DNA of 64,000 nt. It comes from Strongylocentrotus purpuratus. Lineage: Eukaryota; Echinodermata; Echinoidea; Camarodonta; Strongylocentrotidae. The position numbers were made by a program, and so were the translations under genes. Under the pieces are notes generated by a model that worked only from the letters and a program-made list of their open reading frames with translations, did no database searches and was not told the DNA's origin. The stretch's first letter is position 1; the number at the start of each line of letters is the position of its first letter. Shown here one piece after another: positions 12,951 through 24,343 of the stretch. The DNA lies in the NCBI RefSeq assembly GCF_000002235.5, contig NW_022145612.1:18986360-19050359 (forward strand). Direction: 5' to 3'.

Positions 12951-13623
12951 CTATACAAAATAAAAGGAAAAGGAAAGTACTTGGTCAATAACTGATTAAG
13001 AAGTTCAGTCACTGCATCGATACACTGCAATCACATGTAGATGTACATCCTGTCAATTATAGCTTACAAAATTGGCCATTGTTCAATCATTTGATGTCAA
13101 ATCTTTGATAAATCATCTGCTGAAAGTCAGAAGGGTGTTAATTCTATATTAGAGTATTCAAGGTAATGCCCATATGGCTCTCTACTCTGAACAGACAAAA
13201 TGTGCAGCTTTATGGTGGTCCTATACAATTCAAATTCATCTGGAATCTGTGAGAATTTTTACAAGGATGTGAAGGACTGAGGAATTCAAAAATAGAGGAA
13301 AAAAGAATGAAGACATCAATAAATAGAATTGGCTCAGGATGACTCCCAATAACGAAATAAAAACATTAAAAATATAGCTATATTATGTTCATGACAAAAC
13401 GACACCTGCATTCAACTTGTCTACTAATATTATCTACATCAGTTCAAAAGTATGTTAACTTTTTTTTATTATTGTACTATTTATATTTTTCATTTACATT
13501 GATTTTAAGTACTACCGGTATTTCATTTCTTGTTTTTTGAAGAAAAAATATCTGTTTTGTATGCAAAGATTTTTATTGAATAAACCATTCAAATCAAATC
13601 AAATCCAATCTAATCCCATTTAC
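12951..13623 (-). other. plexin intron 3
   Basis: No exon, RNA gene or clear transposon seen. A short sequence near 13130-13190 with imperfect inverted halves resembles the 3136-3180 hairpin. Confidence 0.5.
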
Positions 13624-13749
13624 CTTTTGTTCTGTGAGGAGATAAAGATGATCATCAGTGGCATTAAAGTAGGTATCCTGCTGTACTCTGGTATCTCCTA
13701 CTTTCACGTCTTCATACATCCTAGCATGGGTTGCATCACTGATGTGAAC
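13624..13749 (-). CDS. plexin exon 3 (C-terminal sema blade)
   Basis: A 126-nt phase 0 exon between TTTAAAG and GTAAAT. It encodes V-H-I-S-D-A-T-H, then a segment ending D-H-L-Y-L-L-T-E-Q-K. The H-L-Y-x-L/M-T-E motif belongs to the last sema blade of plexins, directly ahead of the PSI domain. In frame with both neighbours. Confidence 0.9.
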
Positions 13750-14106
13750 CTTTAAACAAGAGAAAGGTATATCACTATACAAGGTGCAAATAAAAAATGA
13801 ATGCAAAGATTTCTTAACTAATGGCTTGTTCATGCATGACGTGAAAAACGGTGGCAGTTTTCAGGGAATAATTTTCCTGGTATCGCATCGAAATTTGCTA
13901 TGCATTTTTGCATGACTGCTATACATAATATCTTTTGTGTAGCAGTTTTCTTCCATAGAAATGTACAGAATTTCATTTGAAATATTTATCCATCAGCTGA
14001 AATTGCTAATCAAAAAAATTTGAGGAAAATTATTCTCTGGTTTTTTAAATCTTATCTTTATAATTATGTATATGAAATGCAAGTAGGCATTAAAATGAAA
14101 GTAGCT

Positions 14107-14154
14107 GCGTACACATACTCCTGCGTACACATACTCCTACGTACACATACTCAC
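14107..14154. repeat. about 17-bp tandem repeat, three units
   Basis: Three adjacent units of roughly GCGTACACATACTCCT. Confidence 0.85.
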
Positions 14155-14453
14155 TCAAGATATACAAATATGAAACATATTATGTTTGCATCATTGTAAA
14201 ATTTAGTCATCAATAACTTCGAAAATGAAATGATATGAAATTTCTGTACAAAGCAAATAGGAGAGGACCTCGCAAGATACATCAGTGTTGCCAATGTTGT
14301 GTTTCACTGTTTACTCTTTAAAAATTCAATACTAACTTATTTTTTAACATATTTTGCTAAAACTTTCACTGACCTGTTCATCTCATTTTCCTGCTTCTAT
14401 TAAAACCAACTTAAGATCAGGATGGACATCCCCTTTAACTACACTACTACTTT

Positions 14454-14823
14454 AAAGGTAAAGACCAGTATTGGAAACGCCCCAATTTCAAAAAATGAAA
14501 TGGAAGCTCTCATTACCAATCATGTGCAAGAATATGTTTTGACTAATACATGATGATAACAAATTTGCTGTGAAACCGCCTACTAATTCATATATTTGGT
14601 AAATTTGTTTCTCTCATGGTCTGTGAGAGATATAGGGTAGTCCCATATACATCTTTCTGTGTATAGTGCTTGTAACTTTACGAAGAATGGGCCAAATTTC
14701 TTATCATTTTGATGATTCCAGAACCTTGCAGATGCTAGATGCTAGATGATCAACATTTTCTGATCGATTCCACAACGTTTCTTTCACAATGCAATCGCAT
14801 GACCATAACTGGTCTTTACCTTT
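14454..14823. mobile_element. MITE with AAAGGTAAAGACCAGT terminal repeats
   Basis: Left end AAAGGTAAAGACCAGT and right end ACTGGTCTTTACCTTT are a perfect 16-bp inverted pair, about 370 bp apart, with no coding capacity. A related interior fragment occurs at about 8840-8895. Confidence 0.85.
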
Positions 14824-15515
14824 AATATAACCCATGATAATAAATGTAGGTGCCAGCCTACTATTTCCTAGCACTACTTGTACTGTCGTTTACTTTCTAT
14901 CCTCTCCCTATTGACTTGAAATGAACTTAAATCTTTAAAAACATTTTCTTGCGCAAGAACTAAAACATGTAAAAATTTGATAATACAAAAATGAGCGGTT
15001 AAACCACTTGACATTGCTGCTTGCTAGCATTTGCATCGTGTAAAAAATTAAGAAAGCAAACGCGACTGCATCTCCAATATACCTCTGCCTTAATTCAGTT
15101 AAAGATCGTGCCTTAAATTATTTTGGAATATCCCAATGAGAACAAAAAGGCTATACTTCTTTTACCCCAAATTTATTCAATTTGTCTCTCAATGGCATAA
15201 AAATGTTGTGTGGCTGAAAATAGGTGTAAGCAAGCGTGCATCTCATTAAAGCAAACTTCAAGAAACTTGCTTCTATGGTTTTTATTGCTCTATGCATTTT
15301 ATGCAATTTTCAAACATGACTGGGATTTCTCTCTTTATTGACTAGAAGAAGAGTGATATTGAATGGTAAATATCTTATTTGTATATATACCCGGTAAAAG
15401 TAGCAAATTTTTGAAGTCCAAAGCATTGCAATGGTTGCACCCTTTTGCCAGCTACATGTACAAGACGATATCTAAATGAAATAAATTTTAAAATGAAGAA
15501 GAAAAAAAAACCTAC

Positions 15516-15695
15516 CTTAAGAAGATTTCCAGTGCTTGTACCTATGAGGGCCACTGTCTCGTTTTCTACAGTCACTGTTCTGATCGAAGTGGCAAGTACC
15601 TCATCAAATGGGATAAGAGCTTCAGCTTGAAGTGGCTCGGTTCCCCTGGCATACTTGGCCCATACCACGTTACACAGGTCAATGTCCAGTGGAGC
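15516..15695 (-). CDS. plexin exon 2 (sema domain)
   Basis: A 180-nt phase 0 exon between ATTAAG and GTAGGT. It encodes A-P-L-D-I-D-L-C, then T-S-I-R-T-V and a stretch ending A-L-I-G-T-S-T-G-N-L-L-K. The G-T-S/D-x-G-x-L-L-K motif is a hallmark of the sema beta-propeller (compare the L-G-T-x-x-G-x-L-x-K motif of plexins and semaphorins). The adjacent pyrimidine run gives apparent extra frames that are not coding. Confidence 0.92.
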
Positions 15696-15788
15696 CTTAA
15701 TAAATGACAGTATGAGAGACCAATCAAAGACACATGCAAACTGATGTATTGGAAAATATAAAATCAACATTTAGATACTATAATACTG

Positions 15789-16339
15789 TTTTCACACTGG
15801 CAAAATTTTGCTTAACCCCGTACTATAGGTGGGGTTAAAGGGAGACTTAGCCCTACCTATAGTCCAGGGTTAAGCTTATTCCACTTTCTTTTCACACTGG
15901 CAAAATGTTGCTTAACCCCGTACTATAGGTGGGGTTAAAGGGAGGGTTTTAGCCCTACCTATAGTCCGGGGTTAAGCTTATTCCACTTTCTTTTCACACT
16001 GGCAAAAATTTGCTTAACCCCGTACTATAGGTGGGGTTAAAGGGGGGTCTTAGCCCCACCTATAGTACGGGGTTAACTAACCCTGCAAAATAGCAGGGCT
16101 AACCTCGCAATTGTGGTGCTAACTCCTGCTAACTCCGCAATTGCGGTGCCAAGCAAATGAATGAGAACAGAAACGAAAAATAGTCCGGGACTACGCAGTG
16201 AAGCGAATTAATGAATTCCATGGCCATGGCTAGTACGGGGCTAAGGAATTGCAGTGAGAAAAGCCAAAAAAGATAGTCCGGGGTTAAGGATAGTACGGGG
16301 CTAAGCAAAGTACGGGGTTAAGCAAAACAAGTGTGAAAA
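15789..16339. mobile_element. TIR element with three internal hyphenated palindromes
   Basis: Left end TTTTCACACTGGCAAAATTT and right end matching AAATTTGTTTT-like complement ending GTGTGAAAA. Inside are three tandem units of about 100 bp (starting near 15789, 15892 and 15992), each holding CCCGTACTATAGGTGGGG and an inverted partner. The GTACGGGG and TAGTCCGGG words recur to the right end. Non-coding. Confidence 0.75.
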
Positions 16340-17157
16340 GAGAATTAGATATAAACATGGTTAACGACTAAGAGCCTGTATGGACTAAACAAAAAAATAA
16401 GACAAACGTCTACCGTAAGCATGGAAGTTTTCTCAGAGATGAATGTCAAGTGTGCCAAATATTTCACAAATTTTATGATAAATTGCTTTCGCTTTTATTC
16501 ATAGCCTAATTCTGGTATTAAATCTTACGAATTTTTTCTAAAGAAATAATATTTAAATTATTAGTACAGTACACTTTTACAAGCCATATAATCCAGCTCA
16601 TGTTACTTCTTTCTTGTAGTACTGCACTATTATGCACTCAAAATGAACCAAGAAAGCATGCTCAACTAAATTAATGATGCCTCCGCCATCAGCAATTTAA
16701 CATACCAAAACAGAAGCAATTTTTAAATTCAAGTTTGATTGTAATCCCTTCACAGATTCTCAGAATATCGTGATTACAAGCTATATGTATGACCCTTTGA
16801 TCTTTGACCTAATGACTGTAAATTAGCTATGCAAGATACATACAGTTGTACAGATTCTGAGTTTAAAAGTAATCCATCCATCGTTTCGATTGATAATGCA
16901 TTCACAAGCTATTTTTGCATACATAATAAGCCCCAGGACCTTTGACCTCATGACCCCAAAATCTAATCAGTTCATTGGCTTTGCAAGATACATACATGAC
17001 CCAAGTTTGGTGGTAATCCATCAATCGGTTCTTGAAATAATGTGAAAACAAGCTATTTTTGCATAATGCATACCGTACACAATGAGCCCTGACTGCCCTG
17101 TGACCTTAGAACTTAGACCTCGACTCTCCAAGATCTATTCAGTTCATTGGCTCTGTA

Positions 17158-17531
17158 AGGGCGCGTTCATGCTTGATTTTGACGGCCAGAATCAGGCATC
17201 TGTTACGCGTTTAGTTTAAAACACGCTTGCGTTCATGCTCACTTTTGTAGAATCACCGAAAAACGGCGATCATGATCGCCGATCGTAAACTCACAAAAAG
17301 ATGCGTTTACAATTTGTAAACGCGTTTAAATGGGGTCAACGCACTGACCTCTAGTGGGTCTACGTAGCATGCGCACACAGGTTTGCGAATCCAGCTGAAG
17401 GCCACCCAAGGAGAATTGCCTGGAGAAGTAAGCATGAACAGTGCACCGTGGAACTGCGATTACGATGAGCGTTTACGATGAGCGTTACAAATCGCTCATT
17501 CTGCCTTCAAAATCAAGCATGAACGCGCCCT
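17158..17531. mobile_element. MITE, relative of the element at 8121
   Basis: The termini AGGGCGCGTTCATGCTTGAT and its complement form a near-perfect inverted pair. 374 bp, non-coding. It shares interior sequence with 8121-8534 in the opposite orientation. Confidence 0.88.
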
Positions 17532-17543
17532 AAGATTCATACA

Positions 17544-19199
17544 TGTAACCCTGTAAGTTGGGGCTCTGATCGGATCGGAAGATCGGAGCGACACCCTCGC
17601 ACCTTTGATCGGTATCGGATCAGAAGATCGACAAAAAAAAATCGGCTGATTTTTTTTATTTTTTTTTAAATTTTTTTAATGAAGAAAATTTTCAAGTTTT
17701 TGGCTATCAAATGCTTTAAAAAAATTCATGGCTGGGATTATTTTGTCATTTGGAGTTGTTGTAGACCATGTTTGATGATATTTAGTGCCTTTTCATGACT
17801 TTGAAATTGATAATGTTGGTCTAAGAGCAGAGGCAAAACATGCGGGCCGCCATCTTGGATTATAATGTAGGTATTTTTTTTTTTTTATGACGAAAAATTT
17901 CCAAGTTTTTGGCTATCAAATGCTTAAAAAAAAATCATGGCTGGGATTATTTTGTCATTTAGAGTTGTTGTAGACCATGTTTGTTGATATTTAGTGCCTT
18001 TTCATGACTTTGAAATTAATAATATTGGTCTAAGAGCAGAGGCAAAACATGCGATTGGATCTTGGATTATAATGTAGGTATGCATTATAATCCAAGATGG
18101 CGGCCCGCATGTTTTGCCTCTGCTCAGACCAATATTATTAATTTCAAAGTCATGAAAAGGCACTAAATATCAACAAACATGGTCTACAACAACTCTAAAT
18201 GACAAAATAATCCCAGCCATGAATTTTTTTGAGCATTTGATAGCCAAAAACTTGAAAATTTTCGTCATTAAAAAAAAAAAATACCTACATTATAATCCAA
18301 GATGGCGGCCCGCATGTTTTGCCTCTGCTCTTAGACCAGGCCTTCTCAACTGGCGGCGCGCGCGCCACTTGTGGCGCTTGCGGTCAGTCGGAGTGGCGCG
18401 TGGCTGTTCGAAACATTAATACAAAATAAATAAAATTAAAAATTGAAAATTAAAGAAAGACAAAATTAAAAAAATATATTTTAAAATAAAAAAATCAGCA
18501 AAATCAAAAAGACGTAGTCGAAGTTGAGCCCGAAATGTAAGTAAGCCATTTTGTTTGTTTGATTTTCACTTGATTTTGACATTTTCCGTGTTTATTGCAC
18601 TAAAATAACTACATATATATTAACTTCCAGTGTAGATTTTAGCCCGGAATTGTACTAATTATTTCAAATCAATATGAAAATACGATTGATGTTTAATGGA
18701 ACAAAAAGGTGTTAAAAATGCCACATCTGGGCCTTAAATTAGCCCTAAAATCCACTAGCTTCCGGGAGCTTCGCCCCATGGACCCCACCCGGTATCGGCT
18801 CGGTCGCTACGCTCCCTCGCAACACAGTCACCAAACAAACAGGTTGGCACTTCAACCTCGATACATTTTTGTTTTGGCACTTCTAATGAACTAGTTGAGA
18901 AGGCCTGTCTTAGACCAACATTATCAATTTCAAAGTCATGAAAAGGCACTAAATATCATCAAACATGGTCTACAACAACTCCAAATGACAAAATAATCCC
19001 AGCCATGAATTTTTTTGAGCATTTGATAGCCAAAAACTTGAAAATTTTCTTCATTAAAAAATAAAAAAAAAAAAAAAAAAAAAATTCTGCCAATTTTTTT
19101 CCGATCATTTTAATTGATCGCCGATCAGAAATTATTATCCGATCACCCCTGATCGGATCGGTATCGGCGGCTGATCCGATGATCGTTTACAGGGTTACA
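17544..19199. mobile_element. composite inverted-repeat element
   Basis: Begins TGTAACCCTGTAA and ends TTTACAGGGTTACA, with GATCGGATCGG words just inside both ends. The interior has direct copies (about 17676-17870 and 17880-18070) and inverted copies (about 18070-18340 and 18908-19080) of one A/T-rich unit containing GATGGCGGCCCGCATGTTTT. It interrupts a dispersed repeat and is itself interrupted by 18337-18907. Confidence 0.75.
18337..18907. mobile_element. non-autonomous hAT-type element
   Basis: Inverted termini CAGGCCTTCTCAACT and AGTTGAGAAGGCCTG are flanked on both sides by the 8-bp direct repeat TCTTAGAC (18329-18336 and 18908-18915). The 8-bp duplication and CAG...TTCTCAACT ends are typical of hAT elements. 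No transposase is present; one GC-rich end shows tandem GGCGCG-like words. Confidence 0.88.
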
Positions 19200-19516
19200 T
19201 ACATGACCCAAGTTTGGAGGGAATCCATCAATTGGTTCTTGAGATAACCCATTCATGAGAACGGACAACCCAAAAACATAACATTTAAAAATATTTACAC
19301 TTTAGGACTATCTGCCATGCAAACCAGAAAAAGGGAACATGTGAAAAATTGATTTTTACCCTATTTATGAGAAAAAAGTTTGTTTGTTTTTTGTTGTTGT
19401 TGCAAATATAGGTAGGATTCCAAAGATACTAAAATGAACTGTACATAAAATGAAATCCTAACTACAGTACTTCAGAATGCTCAGGGAACATCGATAAACA
19501 AAGTACTTTCGCTTAC

Positions 19517-20632
19517 AATATTGTTGCATCTGGATTGTAAATGGCGTATTCCATGGACCTCAACCTCTCCTTTACTTGTACAATCTTCCACTGCAGTTTT
19601 AAACTTTGCAAGTAACTCAGACATCTTGTAGATACATAGCGCAGAGTGAGCAGGATCAGCAGCTTCATCTGTGAACTCAGAAGACTCAGCAAAAACAGCA
19701 TAGAGAAGAGGATCACTGCTATTGAAAGATTCACCAAGATCATTCCCAGGGATAGAAACTTCAATGGCCTGAATGAGGTTGTAGGTTCTGCCATTGGCTA
19801 AAGAACATGTTAGCTGAACTTCTGTAAATGAATCAAAGCTGTCGCCGTCTTGGCAAACTCTGTTAATCTTTGATATGTAATCGTGATCTGCAGGTGGATC
19901 CTCATCAATTAATTGCTGCTGATTGGTGACAAAATATGTGAACCCTTCAAATTCAAATCCATTGACGAAGTTTAATGAAAACCCCGCCTGACTTGCACGA
20001 ACGTGCTGACTATTGAGCCTTTCCCGCAAAGATAGCGAATCCAGATGCAATTGGGTGACGTAGGTAGGATGATTAGCAGGAGCAGGGAACTCAGGACTAA
20101 CTCCAACATACATGTAATCATCATGGAGAACTGCCACTGCCGGGGTTTTTGCATTGATCACTATTCTGTCATACTCAACAGAATCTGATATGTTCACGAG
20201 CTCACGATACTGACACCTGCGTGAAAAGCTTCCACAGGTGATAAGCTTTTCTATGGGAGATGGTACAACAGCAAGAATCCTGTTGTAGTTCTTGCAGGGG
20301 GTTTGTGGATCCTGGCATTCTGCAGGATCAGGCGCAGTATTTACTTCTTCCTGTAAACTGAAGTCTGAATGGAGGTGAAATAAGGAGTTTTCTGCTCCAA
20401 TGTACATATCACCAGTTCTTTCATCCACAGCTAAATTGGCAAATTTTGGATCTTCTGCTTTGCTAATGAACTCGACAGGTGCATATGTCTCTAATGTCCC
20501 ATCCACACTGTTTGGGTGATGTAAAAAGATGACGAAACATAGAAATATGCTCACAAGTGCATAAAGTCTGCTAGAAGTTCTTCCATTTTGTGTTAGGAGT
20601 AAATTGCACATCATTTTGTGTTCCTGCTCCAT
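19517..20632 (-). CDS. plexin exon 1, leader and most of sema domain
   Basis: First coding exon, 372 codons in phase 0. The acceptor TATTCTAG is at about 20676, so the exon has a short 5' untranslated part and a further upstream non-coding exon must exist. Met at 20632 is the first in frame after the acceptor; Met7 and Met8 are alternatives. A hydrophobic leader spans residues 23-39. The sema domain follows, with L-A-V-D-x-x-T-G-D-M-Y-I-G-A, C-K-N-Y-N-R-I-L, L-I-T-C-G-S-F, and G-I-R-H-L-Q-S-R-C at the end. These are plexin-type sema motifs; plexins are semaphorin receptors at the cell surface. Donor is GTAAGC. Confidence 0.93.
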
Positions 20633-20675
20633 AGTGCCTTTAAGAATCTCCTTCGTTTCCTTGAAAATTGTTTCC

Positions 20676-23600
20676 TAGAATATAAAAGAAAAAGGAAAGC
20701 TGTCATTAGTATGTCTGTCATGGCTGTTTGAAATTACAACTAAACAAATAAACTTGTAGGCCTACATGTACATCAGAGAGCATAGATTTATATCATACAG
20801 TATATGATGTACAAAATTGAGTCAGAGTTGGTCTTAAAAAGACTTAAATTAAGCCTCTTAATGTAATGAGGTAAACAGCCACACGACAAGTCACACACAA
20901 TATGGCAACAAAACAAAAAAAATTGTATGCAAGGTGTGCTTTGAAATTCTGTACACTTACATGTATATGTTTTTTTTTTTAAACAAATATTTTGTCGTGA
21001 AGAGTATTGTCTTGTCCCTTCTTTCCCCTATTTTGTAGTTCCTTTTGTAGTTACAGATTAGTTAATTTAATTACTCATTATTCCTAAGTTTCATTTGAGG
21101 TGTTCACACTTGTACAAGCATTGCTTTTTAGTGGACCCCTCTGTTTTCAACATGTATTTCTTAAATTTGTTTTAAATGCTTATAATTGATTTGTAATGTT
21201 TTGTTGGAAACATGAATAAATTTGAAATCTTGAAATCTTGTTTGCCTTGACCATTTTCTTTTAATATTTGGTTTATCTTGTCATATATGTGAAAGGAGCT
21301 TTAGGGGCTGACTACCCTCAATGATGTACATGTACTGTATGTACCGGTACTGTGTTTTTGTCACAAGGCAACTGAGGGGGGAAATAACAAATGAGAGGAC
21401 AGGTTAAAAGGATAATAATTTCATTGGTATCTAGAAGCAGAAAAATCTTATAAATAGAAAGGTGAAAGTTTGAATTAATCAGGCCTACATGTATGGAATT
21501 ATGAATGTTAGAGATATGAGATCACTAAATCCTAGTTGCGAATCTCAAATTAGCAACTTGGTCAGTGGACATTGCATTACATACATGTATCATGTAATGT
21601 ACAGTTTGTACATGTACCTGTAGGCCTATGTATTGCACAACGACCAAACCATATTATTACTAACTTCTGTACCGGTAGTATAGAAAGGCCTACAATTTGT
21701 ACTCAGTGATTCAAAATACATACAGGTTTTGGTAAATGTCATGTCATGTCTAGCGAGTGAGAGAGAGTTTCTGTTCAGAGTTGGCAAAATAAAAATCTGA
21801 CAAGTTACCATTCAAGAAGTCATGTGGGAAATTTTTTACATGAAGCATGACATGGTCTAAGAATTCTTGTAGTGTGAGACTACATTGTACCCCGGCCCCC
21901 CACTCAGAGGTCGGAATGACCGCATGCGTGTTGCCAAAATGTCCGGTAAAGGGGTACTTTTCGTGCGACAAAGTCCGGCCCGAGAATTGTAAAAAAAAGG
22001 GGTGTATTTGACTTTTCACCCGGAGATTTCTTTAAAAAGGGGGTGTTTTTCTTTTTTTCTCTCATCTCTTTGGACTCCTGAGAAATTATTCTGAATTAAG
22101 GGGGGTACATTGAGCATTTTTCCTGATTTAGGGGGGTCTCCAAGGCAGGAAAAGCACGCGAAAAGCCCGCGAAATGGGGGTTCGGAAATGTTGGCAGTCC
22201 TCAGATAGGGGGTGCTTTCAAAAAAAGGGTACGAGCATATGCGTACCCTAAATAACACTGAGTGGGGGGGCCGGGCATTGTACAAGGTACATGTACAGTA
22301 TATAAAAAAGAAATTTACATCGCATCCACAATACAGCTGCTAATACAGTAGGCCTACATTAGCACCAACAATTTTGAAATCAGGATTCTCCTAAGACCAG
22401 CGCAATTCAATCAAATACAACACATACCTACATGTAGTTCACAAACATCCTGATTTCTTGGTAAACTGTACATTCTGTGAAACAAATCACCAAACTAGGA
22501 ATACCAAACAAACATGATCACAAATCTCGTCTGTTTGACAGTTTGACCCCGATTCCTTGATAGTGGGTAATTTCACAAGTCAATGACAATGACCCCTTGG
22601 AGCAGGATTTAAAGTGCATTCTTTCTCTACCTTTCCACTTTCTATTTACTATAGAAAAAAAAATGGTTCCATTTCGGAATGTGAGAAAAATCAATGATTT
22701 TTGCTTGCAGTGCAAATGCAGCTAATGTAAAGCCAGGGTAATAATATAGTTGCAGGGCCCTCAAGGAGAACAACATTACAGTAATACTGATAGGGCTACC
22801 CTGGGTAAACAAGACATATTATTATTATTGTCATAATCAGTACATGAACGCAAATGTAAGTACATGTAGCGGTAACCAGCAAGACTCTCCAAGGAGCACA
22901 AATACGAACACCTGCCTGTTTTCAGCCTACACCCCCCCCCCTCTCCTTCATTGTTTGTCTCAGCAGCTGTATATTGTACAATGCATGTGATGTTATTATC
23001 ATCTTTGAAGCTTGCATATATATATAAAGAATATCTGGACTTTGTGACCTCAAAATACAAAAAAGGGATTTAGACGAGCGGCCATGGGTGTCTACGCATT
23101 CAATGGATCAGCACAGGCCATTGTACAGTATGTACAGTATATCATACACGCACAGTACAGTGGTACAGATTTGCACAGATTTTCTGTCAACCTTAAACTA
23201 AGTTACTTACTTGTACTTGGTGTCAAAAAAAAAAAAAAAATTGTTAGATTGTTACTACATTCAAGCTTTTATTTTGATTCAGATTAATATACAAAATGTA
23301 GACAATGAAACAAACTGTGAGTAATGTGGTGCTTTTATGCGACTTGACATCCTTTTATTGATTATTTACATGTACATTATATGTACAGTACATGTTTACG
23401 TACCGGTATACAATTTGAAATTACAAGTTACAATTAAAATTAAATAAATATTATGATAACTATCATTTACATTCATTATATAAATATTCTTTTCTACCAA
23501 TTTTCTGCCACTTACTGTAGCTTGATTCAACTTGTTCAAAATTGAGCCTATCATTTTAGTAGCAACTGGAATCAGTGATATATCATATTTATTTAGAAAA

Positions 23601-23763
23601 CAAGAATATCATAAATGTTTCAGTTTATGTTTCAATATAAACAAAATATGCCCTGATTTACGCACTGTTCAACATTCAAATTCTGGGGCAGGATTTACCA
23701 CCTACATGTATGGCATGGAAAGGGATGACATAAGAGGATTTAAATTCCTACCGTCTGAATCGT
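20676..23763. other. region upstream of plexin first coding exon
   Basis: No coding exon supported. Any non-coding first exon of plexin should lie here or further right, but I cannot place it. Contains a MITE at 21887-22283. Confidence 0.5.
21887..22283. mobile_element. MITE with CCGGCCCCCCACTCAG ends
   Basis: Left end GTACCCCGGCCCCCCACTCA and right end TGAGTGGGGGGGCCGGGCAT are inverted repeats with TTGTAC-like words on each side. Its interior has short G-rich phrases (GGTAAAGGGGT, AAAAAGGGGGTG). The element at 51251-51457 is a shorter relative. Confidence 0.8.
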
Positions 23764-24306
23764 ATGGTGGCCCTGAAGGGACATCGCGAATAGACTAAAT
23801 CGTGAAAAATATGCGATAAAATTCACGATATCGTCAATTTTATCGCATATTTTTCACGAAGAAATTCACGAAATTGACGATATCGTGAACTTTATCGTGA
23901 ACTTTTCACGATCGTGAATTTTATCGTGAAGTTCACGATATAAAGTTCACGATATCGTCAATTTTATCGTGTACTCTATCGTGTACTCTATCGTGTACTC
24001 TCCTGACGGGCGCTTCGTAAACAAAACCAGCCCTAGCTGGGGGAGACAGAGAGAAGAAAAAAAGGGAAAGGGAAAGAGAAGATAAAAGGAAAGAAAGAAT
24101 AATAAGAAGAAAAGAGGGAAACGGGGGGGGGGGGGGGGGGGGGGGCGAAGGGCTCTTGCCTCCTCCTCACTCCCCCCCCCCTCCCCGCCAAAAAATAAAT
24201 CAGAGAGAGAGAGAGAAGGGAAAGGGAAAGGGAAAGAGAAGATAAAAGGAAAGAAAGAAGAGGAAGAAGAAGAAAAGAGGAAAACGGGGGAAGGGCGAAG
24301 GACTCT

Positions 24307-24343
<37 letters not shown>

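Larger units (their letters stand above)
13750..15515 (-). other. plexin intron 2
   Basis: Contains a short tandem repeat at 14107-14154 and a MITE at 14454-14823. No exon seen. Confidence 0.6.
15696..19516 (-). other. plexin intron 1 (nested repeats)
   Basis: Almost entirely repeats: the element at 15789-16339, a dispersed repeat at about 16740-17157 that resumes at about 19200, the MITE at 17158-17531, and the composite 17544-19199 with a hAT-like insertion. No exon seen. Confidence 0.7.
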
